From contig NZ_JAGRPM010000080.1 in the NCBI RefSeq assembly GCF_019449565.1, forward strand, positions 79,040-143,039: DNA of 64,000 bases, written 5' to 3'. The DNA is from Rhodoblastus sp. (GTDB taxonomy: Bacteria > Pseudomonadota > Alphaproteobacteria > Rhizobiales > Beijerinckiaceae). The notes below the pieces were generated by a model. That model saw only the letters and a list, made by a program, of their open reading frames with translations. It did not search any database and was not told where the DNA came from. Positions 57,603-64,000 of the stretch are shown here, one piece after another. Within the stretch, counting starts at the first letter, position 1. Each line of letters starts with the position of its first letter. A program made the translations under genes and the position numbers.

Positions 57603-57631
57603 TTTTCAATCGGATTCTTCGCTGCTATACG
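57603..57631 (+). promoter_or_regulatory. Candidate promoter of tRNA-Asn
   Basis: TTTTCA at 57603-57608 and TATACG at 57626-57631 with a 17-base spacer, about 20 bases before the tRNA. The -35 is weak. Confidence 0.35.
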
Positions 57632-57650
57632 CCGCTCATCGCTAACGTGA

Positions 57651-57726
57651 TCCCTGATAGCTCAGCCGGTAGAGCAAGCGACTGTTAATCGCTGGGTCGC
57701 AGGTTCGAGTCCTGCTCAGGGAGCCA
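57651..57726 (+). tRNA. tRNA-Asn (GTT)
   Basis: Starts TCCCTGA and ends TCAGGGA-G-CCA, with encoded CCA. The anticodon loop CTGTTAA gives GTT. D-arm GCTCAGCCGGTAGAGC and T-arm with GGTTCGAGTCC are complete; 76 bases. Confidence 0.96.
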
Positions 57727-57846
57727 CCTCTTTTCCTCGAAAGATTTGGCGGCTAAGGCTTGTCCGCAATCGGAGCAAGCCATGATTCATGAGTCGGCGA
57801 AAGCCGTATCGCGAGGCCCAGAGAAGCCCGACCGTCCGGGGAAAGA

Positions 57847-58749
57847 ATGACGTTCAGCAATTATTTCGGCGCGCCGCCGCCGGAACTCGCAGACATCGCC
57901 GCGGATGCGCGCCAGTTTTCGCCGACCAGTCCCGGCGCGGCGGATCTGTCCGCCCTTCCGCCCGGCGCGCTGGACAATCTTGTCATGCTCGCGCCGCCCG
58001 GCGCCACCGAGCGCCGCCGCGCCCTCGCCCTGGCCCTGCGCGCACTCGCGCCCGGCGCGCCCTTTCGCGTGATGGCGCCCAAGGACAAGGGCGGCGGCCG
58101 TCTGGCCAAGGAGCTGTCCGAACTCGGCTGCGCCAGCGAGGAAAGCGCCAAGCGCCACCATCGCATCTGCGCCGCCGCCGCGCAGGGCGATCCGGCCGCT
58201 CTCGAATTCGCGATTCACGCAGGTTCGCCGCGATTCTCCGAATCGCTCGGCTTGTGGACGCAGCCCGGCGTCTTTTCCTGGGACCGAATCGATCCCGGCT
58301 CGGCGCTGCTGATACGCCATTTGCCCGAGTTTTCGGGACGCGGCGCTGATTTCGGCTGCGGAATCGGCGTCATCGCCCATAAAATTTTGTCCTCTCCCCG
58401 GATCAAATCGTTGCTGATGGTGGATATCGACCGCCGCGCCATCGAACTTTGCGCGCGCAATGTCGACGATTCCCGCGTGGCGATTCTCTGGGCGGACGTT
58501 CGCGCGCTTTCGGTCGGGCCGTTCGATTTCATCGTCATGAACCCGCCCTTTCACGAGGCGGGCAAGGAAAGCAAGGCGCTGGGGCGCAGCTTCATCGACG
58601 CCGCCGCCGCCAATCTGCGCCCCGGCGGCCAGTGTTGGCTGGTGGCGAATCGCCACCTCCCCTATGAGGCCGCGCTGGAGCAGAAATTCCGCTCGGTCGC
58701 GCCGATCGCCGCCGAGGGAGGCTACAAGATCATCGAGGCGATCAAGTGA
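57847..58749 (+). CDS. RsmC-like class I methyltransferase
   Basis: A 300-aa SAM-dependent methyltransferase. A degenerate N-terminal methyltransferase-like half precedes the catalytic C-half with GADFGCGIGVIAHK (SAM site) and the amino-methylating MNPPFHEAGKES motif. This two-half layout matches RsmC, which makes m2G1207 in 16S rRNA, or the related RlmG. It overlaps an rRNA pseudouridine synthase by four bases (GTGA), which supports an rRNA target. Confidence 0.88.
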   Translation: MTFSNYFGAPPPELADIAADARQFSPTSPGAADLSALPPGALDNLVMLAPPGATERRRALALALRALAPGAPFRVMAPKDKGGGRLAKELSELGCASEESAKRHHRICAAAAQGDPAALEFAIHAGSPRFSESLGLWTQPGVFSWDRIDPGSALLIRHLPEFSGRGADFGCGIGVIAHKILSSPRIKSLLMVDIDRRAIELCARNVDDSRVAILWADVRALSVGPFDFIVMNPPFHEAGKESKALGRSFIDAAAANLRPGGQCWLVANRHLPYEAALEQKFRSVAPIAAEGGYKIIEAIK

Positions 58750-59486
58750 GCGCAGGCAAATCGGTCCGTCTCGACCGCCTGCTCGCCAATCTCGGTTACG
58801 GTTCTCGGCGTGAAATCCAGATTCTGGCGCGCACGGGGCGCATCAGGCTCGACGGCGCGCCCTTGCGCGATGTCGAACAGCGCGTCGCCGCCGACGACGC
58901 CTTCGCCGCACGGCTGACCGTGGACGGCGAGGAGCTGGATCCCCTGCCCGGCGTCGCCGTGATGCTGAACAAACCGCTCGGCGTCACCTGTTCGCATAAG
59001 GAGGCGGGGCCTTTGGTCTATCGCCTGCTGCCCGATCGCTGGCGGCGCCGCGATCCGGCGCTTTCCACGGTTGGGCGGCTCGACAAGGACACCTCCGGCC
59101 TGCTGCTGCTGACAGATGACGGCGCGTTGCTGCATAAAATCATTTCGCCGCGCCGGCAGATCGCCAAGACCTATCGCGCGACGCTCGACCGTCCCTTGCG
59201 CGGCGACGAGGCGGAAGTTTTCGCCTCCGGCGCCTTGATGCTGGAAGGCGAGGACAAGCCGCTGCTGCCGGCCCGGATGAAGACGCTCGGCGACGCGGAG
59301 GCGGCTCTGACCATTGTCGAGGGCCGCTATCATCAGGTCCGCCGCATGTTCGCCGCCGTCGGCAATCATGTCGTCACGCTGCATCGCGTCTCGGTCGGCG
59401 GGCTGGAATTGCCGGACGATCTGGAGCCGGGCGAATTCGCCGTGCTCGGCGCGGAAGAGGTCGCGCGGATTTTCGCCGATAGCTGA
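58746..59486 (+). CDS. RsuA-family 16S/23S rRNA pseudouridine synthase
   Basis: A 246-aa enzyme with an N-terminal S4 RNA-binding domain (VRLDRLLANLGYGSRRE) and a catalytic domain with GRLDKDTSGLLLLT (catalytic Asp) and EGRYHQVRRMFAAVGN. The start is GTG at 58746, within the rsmC-like stop. The features fit RsuA (psi516) better than RluB/E, but this cannot be decided from motifs alone. Confidence 0.9.
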   Translation: MSAGKSVRLDRLLANLGYGSRREIQILARTGRIRLDGAPLRDVEQRVAADDAFAARLTVDGEELDPLPGVAVMLNKPLGVTCSHKEAGPLVYRLLPDRWRRRDPALSTVGRLDKDTSGLLLLTDDGALLHKIISPRRQIAKTYRATLDRPLRGDEAEVFASGALMLEGEDKPLLPARMKTLGDAEAALTIVEGRYHQVRRMFAAVGNHVVTLHRVSVGGLELPDDLEPGEFAVLGAEEVARIFADS

Positions 59487-59501
59487 AACGCAAGCCAAAA
59501 G

Positions 59502-59555
59502 GTTACGTAACTCATATTGGTCACGTAACTATAATTGGTTACGTGACCAATTTCC
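59502..59555. promoter_or_regulatory. Three 18-bp-spaced palindromic repeats before phrB
   Basis: GTTACGTAAC at 59502-59511, GTCACGTAAC at 59520-59529 and GTTACGTGAC at 59538-59547, with starts exactly 18 bases apart. The first is a perfect palindrome and the others differ by one base. The repeats end 95 bases before the phrB start, so they look like an operator array for a dimeric regulator. Confidence 0.65.
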
Positions 59556-59642
59556 GTCACGCGGCGGTAATCCTTCGCCGTCCTTTCACGTAAAAAGACC
59601 GATCCGAAACCACCTCGCTAACGCCCTGCAAAGGCGCCCCTC

Positions 59643-61079
59643 ATGCCACAGCCCTGCGCGCTCGTCTGGTTCCGCAACGATCTTCGCGTCGCGGACAATT
59701 CGGCGCTTGCGGCGGCGGCGGCGAGCGGCCTTCCCCTGCTCTGTGTTTTCATCCTCGATGAGGGCGGCGAAGGTCTGCGACCGGCGGGCGGCGCGAGCCG
59801 CTGGCGCCTCGACCGCGCGTTGGCGGCTTTGGAAAGCGAACTGGCGCGACGGGGCGGCGCACTGCATTTTCTGCGCGGGCCTGCCGAAGAATTGCTTCCG
59901 CGTGTGGTGGAGGCGGCGAACGCAAGCTGGATTTTCTGGAGCCGGCGCTATGGCGGCGCCGAAATCGCGCAGGATACGCGCCTCAAGCAGGTTTTCCGCG
60001 AACAGGGGCGCGAAGTCTGCAGTTTCAATGGCTCCCTGCTCGCCGAGCCTTGGCGCGTCGCCTCCAAGTCGGGCGGCGCTTTCAAGGTCTTCACGCCCTT
60101 TTGGCGCGCCCTGCGCGCGCAGCTTGAACCACGGCCGCCCCTGCCCCCGCCGGAGCGGCTTTGCGCCGCCGCCTGGCCCGACGAGGCGCCGCAAACGCTG
60201 GCGCGCGAAAAGCTTCACCTTGCCCCCGAGAGGCCGAACTGGGCGGAAAACTTCCCCGACCCGGACGCGGGCGAGGCCGGGGCGCAAACACGGTTACGTG
60301 ACTTTCTGAGCGAAAGAATTGATGGTTACGGAACTAATCGCGACCGCCTCGATCTCGGCGCGACGTCCCGGCTCTCGGCCCATCTTCATTTCGGCGAAAT
60401 CTCGCCGCGGCAGATCTGCGCCACCGTTCCGGCGTCCGCGCGCGGCGCGGACAAGTTCCTGTCCGAACTCGGCTGGCGAGAATTTTCCCATCACCTGCTA
60501 TTCGCCTACCCAGATCTGTCCTGGCGCAATTTCAACCCACGATTCGACGCCTTTCCCTATGCGCGGGACGCGACGGCGGAGAGGGACCTTGCGGCGTGGC
60601 GTCAGGGCCGCACCGGCTATCCGGTCGTCGACGCCGCCATGCGGGAATTATGGACAACCGGCAATATGCATAATCGCGCCCGCATGGTCGCCGCGTCCTT
60701 CCTGACCAAACATCTGCTGATCGATTGGCGCGAAGGCGAGAAATGGTTCTGGGACACGCTGGCCGACGCGGACGAAGCCAGCAACGCCGCAAGCTGGCAA
60801 TGGGTCGCGGGGTGCGGCGCCGACGCCGCGCCTTATTTCCGCATCTTCAATCCCGTGTCTCAGGGCGAGAAATTCGATCCCGAAGGCGCCTATGTCCGGC
60901 GCTTCTGCCCGGAGCTGGCGCGCCTGCCTGCACCGCACATTCATAAGCCCTGGGCCGCGCCGCCCGCGCTGCTCGCCGAAGCCGGCGTGAAACTCGGCCA
61001 GACCTATCCGGCGCCGATCGTGGATCACGATTTCGCCCGGCGCCGCGCGCTCGCGGCCTTCGCGGCGCAAAAGGCTTGA
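59643..61079 (+). CDS. phrB: Deoxyribodipyrimidine photolyase
   Basis: A 478-aa light-driven repair enzyme for pyrimidine dimers. The N-terminal alpha/beta domain begins CALVWFRNDLRVADNSAL. The FAD domain has LSAHLHFGEISPRQ, GRTGYPVVDAAMRELW, TGNMHNRARMVAASFLTK and WQWVAGCGADAAPYFRIFNP, all strong photolyase signatures. A short stretch near residues 216-235 is coded with unusual codons (TTA, AGA, ATT, GGA, ACT) and carries motifs like the upstream repeats. Confidence 0.95.
   Translation: MPQPCALVWFRNDLRVADNSALAAAAASGLPLLCVFILDEGGEGLRPAGGASRWRLDRALAALESELARRGGALHFLRGPAEELLPRVVEAANASWIFWSRRYGGAEIAQDTRLKQVFREQGREVCSFNGSLLAEPWRVASKSGGAFKVFTPFWRALRAQLEPRPPLPPPERLCAAAWPDEAPQTLAREKLHLAPERPNWAENFPDPDAGEAGAQTRLRDFLSERIDGYGTNRDRLDLGATSRLSAHLHFGEISPRQICATVPASARGADKFLSELGWREFSHHLLFAYPDLSWRNFNPRFDAFPYARDATAERDLAAWRQGRTGYPVVDAAMRELWTTGNMHNRARMVAASFLTKHLLIDWREGEKWFWDTLADADEASNAASWQWVAGCGADAAPYFRIFNPVSQGEKFDPEGAYVRRFCPELARLPAPHIHKPWAAPPALLAEAGVKLGQTYPAPIVDHDFARRRALAAFAAQKA
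60293..60334. repeat. GTTACG motifs inside phrB
   Basis: GTTACGTGAC at 60293-60302 is identical to the third upstream repeat, and GTTACGGAAC at 60325-60334 is a near copy. They lie in an AT-richer, rare-codon patch of the photolyase gene, 32 bases apart. Confidence 0.5.
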
Positions 61080-61146
61080 ACGGCGCCGCGCTTGCAGGCC
61101 TGCACCAGCGCCATTAGCATGGCGACAAAAGGCGATAAGGTTTGTC

Positions 61147-62151
61147 ATGAAGGTCACGGAAACAGTTCTCGACGCCATTGGCGGCACGCCCCTCATCAAA
61201 CTGCGCGCCGCTTCCGCCGCCACCGGCTGCGCCATTTACGGCAAGGCTGAGTTCATGAATCCGGGCGGTTCGGTGAAAGATCGCGCGGGTCTGGCGATCA
61301 TCCGCGACGCCATCGAAACGGGCGCGCTCAAGCCGGGCGGCACCATTGTCGAAGGCACGGCGGGCAATACCGGCATCGGCCTGGCGCTGGTCGCCAATGC
61401 GCTCGGCTTCCGCACCGTGATCGTGATTCCCGACACCCAGTCGGAGGAAAAGAAAAGCCTGCTGCGCCTGCAGGGAGCGGAGTTGATCGAGGTCCCCGCC
61501 GTCCCCTATTCGAATCCCGATAATTACGTGAAATATTCCGGCCGTCTGGCCGAGGAACTGGCGAAGACGAATCCGGCGGGCGCGATCTGGGCCAATCAAT
61601 TCGATAATGTCGCCAACCGGCGCGGCCATCAGGAAACCACCGGCCCCGAAATCTATGACCAGCTCGGCGGCAAGCTTGACGGCTTCATCTGCGCGGTCGG
61701 CACGGGCGGCACGCTCGCAGGCGTCGGAATGGCGCTGAAAGCGCGCAATCCAGCCATCAAGATAGGGCTGGCTGATCCCCTGGGGGCGGCGCTCTATTCC
61801 TATTACACCAGCGGGGAGCTGAAATCCTCCGGATCCTCGATCACCGAGGGCATCGGCCAGGGCCGCATCACCGCCAATCTCGTCGACGCGCCCATCGACG
61901 TCGCCTATCAGATCCCCGACGAGGAGGCCCTTCCCGTCCTTTATGACCTTGCCGAGAACGAAGGGCTGCTGCTCGGCGGCTCATCGGGAATCAATGTCGC
62001 TGGCGCGATCCGCCTCGCGCGGGAGCTTGGCCCCGGCAAGACGATTGTCACGATCCTTTGCGATTCCGGGGCGCGCTACGCGTCCAAATTGTTCAATCCC
62101 GCCTTCCTGCGCGAGAAAAACCTGCCCATCCCGCCCTGGCTGGATAAGTAA
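61147..62151 (+). CDS. cysK: Cysteine synthase A-like enzyme
   Basis: A 334-aa PLP enzyme making cysteine from O-acetylserine and sulfide. The PLP lysine is in NPGGSVKDRAG, the substrate loop in EGTAGNTGIGLA, and the phosphate cradle in VGTGGTLAGVG. The SSGINVAGA motif is near the C-terminus. Length and motifs are normal for the OASS family. sseA lies downstream on the same strand. A CBS-like or other beta-replacement activity cannot be excluded. Confidence 0.9.
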   Translation: MKVTETVLDAIGGTPLIKLRAASAATGCAIYGKAEFMNPGGSVKDRAGLAIIRDAIETGALKPGGTIVEGTAGNTGIGLALVANALGFRTVIVIPDTQSEEKKSLLRLQGAELIEVPAVPYSNPDNYVKYSGRLAEELAKTNPAGAIWANQFDNVANRRGHQETTGPEIYDQLGGKLDGFICAVGTGGTLAGVGMALKARNPAIKIGLADPLGAALYSYYTSGELKSSGSSITEGIGQGRITANLVDAPIDVAYQIPDEEALPVLYDLAENEGLLLGGSSGINVAGAIRLARELGPGKTIVTILCDSGARYASKLFNPAFLREKNLPIPPWLDK

Positions 62152-62240
62152 ACCGCTGTTGAAAAGCCTCAATCGCCAGAAAGGATGGGTTTCGCGTCTG
62201 GCGGCCGGCCTATAATTTGCGGCAGGCCAAGGAGCGGAAC

Positions 62241-63116
62241 ATGACCGGCGACACCGAAGACACGTCACCTTTTCTCGTATCGACAGACTGGCTCGCGCAA
62301 CATCTTGGCGCGCCGGGCGTAGCCATCGTGGACGCGTCCTGGCATCTGCCGGCGGCCAATCGCGACGGCGCCGAGGAATTCACGAAAGTACATATCCCCG
62401 GCGCGGTCTTTTTCGACATCGATGCCATCGCCGATCATTCGACCAACCTGCCGCACATGCTGCCCGACCCGGTCGCCTTCGCCAGCGCCATGCGCAAGCT
62501 GGGCATTGGCGACGGCATGAAGATCGTCGTCTATGACAGCCTCGGCCTGTTTTCCGCGCCGCGCGTGTGGTGGACTTTCCGCGCCTTCGGCAAGCGCGAC
62601 GTCGTCGTGCTCGACGGCGGCCTGCCAAAGTGGATCGCGGAAGGCCGTCCCATCGCCGAAGGGGAAACCATTCCGCAGCCCCGCCATTTCACCGCCCGCC
62701 TCGATCATGCGCTGGTCGCCTCGCTGGACGACATGCGCGCGGCGAGCGCCCGCGCCTCCGCCGCCGGCGGCCCGCAAATCATCGACGCCCGCTCCGCGCC
62801 GCGTTTTCGCGGCGACGAGCTGGAGCCCCGCCCCGGCCTGCGCTCCGGCCATATTCCCGGCGCCCGCAACCTTCCCTGGGGCAATCTCGTCACGGACGGC
62901 CGGCTGAAGCCGCCGCAGGAGCTTGAAGCGGCCTTCGCGGCCTTGGGCTATGATCCCGCGCGCCCGGTCTTGACCACATGCGGCTCCGGCGTGACCGCCT
63001 CGATCCTCGCCCTGGGCCTCGCGGTCATCGGACGCGACGCCGTCCCGGTCTATGACGGCTCATGGTCGGAGTGGGGCATGCGGCCGGACCTGCCGATCGC
63101 GCAGGGAGCGAATTGA
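62241..63116 (+). CDS. sseA: 3-mercaptopyruvate sulfurtransferase
   Basis: A 291-aa tandem rhodanese protein. The N-terminal inactive domain is followed by the catalytic domain with RSGHIPGARNLPW and the active-site loop TTCGSGVTA, the CG[S/T]GVT form of mercaptopyruvate enzymes rather than thiosulfate ones. The ATG at 62241 has AAGGAGC upstream. Adjacent cysK suggests a cysteine/sulfane sulfur role. Confidence 0.9.
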   Translation: MTGDTEDTSPFLVSTDWLAQHLGAPGVAIVDASWHLPAANRDGAEEFTKVHIPGAVFFDIDAIADHSTNLPHMLPDPVAFASAMRKLGIGDGMKIVVYDSLGLFSAPRVWWTFRAFGKRDVVVLDGGLPKWIAEGRPIAEGETIPQPRHFTARLDHALVASLDDMRAASARASAAGGPQIIDARSAPRFRGDELEPRPGLRSGHIPGARNLPWGNLVTDGRLKPPQELEAAFAALGYDPARPVLTTCGSGVTASILALGLAVIGRDAVPVYDGSWSEWGMRPDLPIAQGAN

Positions 63117-63804
<688 letters not shown>

Positions 63805-63870
63805 CGCCTCTTCCCCCTGATATCCCCCTATCCAATTTTCAACGTCACCTCCAACGACAAGAGGCGTGAA

Positions 63871-64000
63871 ATGACGACTGCCAAGGACGTTCTCAAGAGA
63901 ATCAAGGACGAAGACATCAAATATGTCGACCTCCGCTTCACCGATCCGCGCGGCAAGTGGCAGCATGTGACTTTCGACATCGCCCTCGTCGACGAGGAAA
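63871..64000 (+). CDS. glnA: Glutamine synthetase type I, N-terminus only
   Basis: The first 43 codons are visible before the right edge: TAKDVLKRIKDEDIKYVD then LRFTDPRGKWQHVTF, the conserved start of GlnA. It lies 66 bp after glnB, with a ribosome site AAGAGG before the ATG at 63871. The catalytic residues lie outside the window. Confidence 0.93.
   Translation, partial: MTTAKDVLKRIKDEDIKYVDLRFTDPRGKWQHVTFDIALVDEE

Overview
The window is about 64 kb of GC-rich chromosome from an alphaproteobacterium, most likely a Hyphomicrobiales member near Beijerinckiaceae/Methylocystaceae. That placement is an inference from gene order (lptF-lptG-lptD-surA-pdxA-rsmA; fabD-fabG-acpP-fabF-mltG-yicC-gmk; rpsF-rpsR-DUF2232-rplI-dnaB-alr-radA-cvpA-purF), codon use and protein style. 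No rRNA gene, plasmid gene, phage gene, insertion sequence or CRISPR array was seen. Most of the window is core housekeeping DNA. Both edges cut a gene: a lipoprotein hydrolase at the left and glnA at the right.

Layout. 1-5.0 kb: accessory genes on the minus strand (lipoprotein, a 63-aa protein, persulfide dioxygenase-rhodanese fusion, 1-Cys peroxiredoxin, DUF3303-like) and an isolated TadG-like gene. 5-14.7 kb: guaA, a candidate small RNA, then tgt, holB, tmk, dacA, rlpA, holC and pepA, all on the minus strand. 15-22.9 kb: outer-membrane biogenesis operon lptF-lptG-lptD-surA-like, continuing into pdxA and rsmA. 22.9-31 kb: minus-strand genes for a YqjD/YqjE-like membrane pair, gmk, yicC, mltG and the fatty-acid cluster fabF-acpP-fabG-fabD. 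31.3-41.6 kb: ribosomal and replication genes, then alr, radA, cvpA, purF and an SDR. 41.6-47.4 kb: DUF2867, der, a YfgM-like protein, trmFO and four small or odd genes. 47.4-53.4 kb: overlapping minus-strand operon metG-tatD-MBL-squalene-synthase-like, then queA and a transglutaminase-like peptidase. 53.7-57.1 kb: accessory genes, including a group III truncated haemoglobin fused to an unidentified N-terminal domain and overlapping a YkgJ-type cysteine-cluster gene. 57.4-64 kb: divergent tRNA-Cys and tRNA-Asn, rsmC-like, rsuA-like, phrB, cysK, sseA and glnB-glnA.

Functional threads. Queuosine tRNA modification is represented by tgt and queA at distant places. Sulfur and persulfide handling appears as the ETHE1-rhodanese fusion, cysK and sseA. 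Envelope building is covered by lptFGD, surA-like, dacA, rlpA, mltG and alr. Overlapping stop/start codons (TGATG, ATGA, GTGA, TAATG) are common and point to translational coupling.

The most unusual observations are a Tgt without most of its zinc ligands, an esterase-fold protein with glycine at the nucleophile position, the globin fusion with its YkgJ partner, three 18-bp-spaced palindromic repeats before phrB with matching motifs inside the gene, a terminator-ended structured transcript between guaA and tgt, and two tandem DnaA-box-like 9-mers before dnaB.
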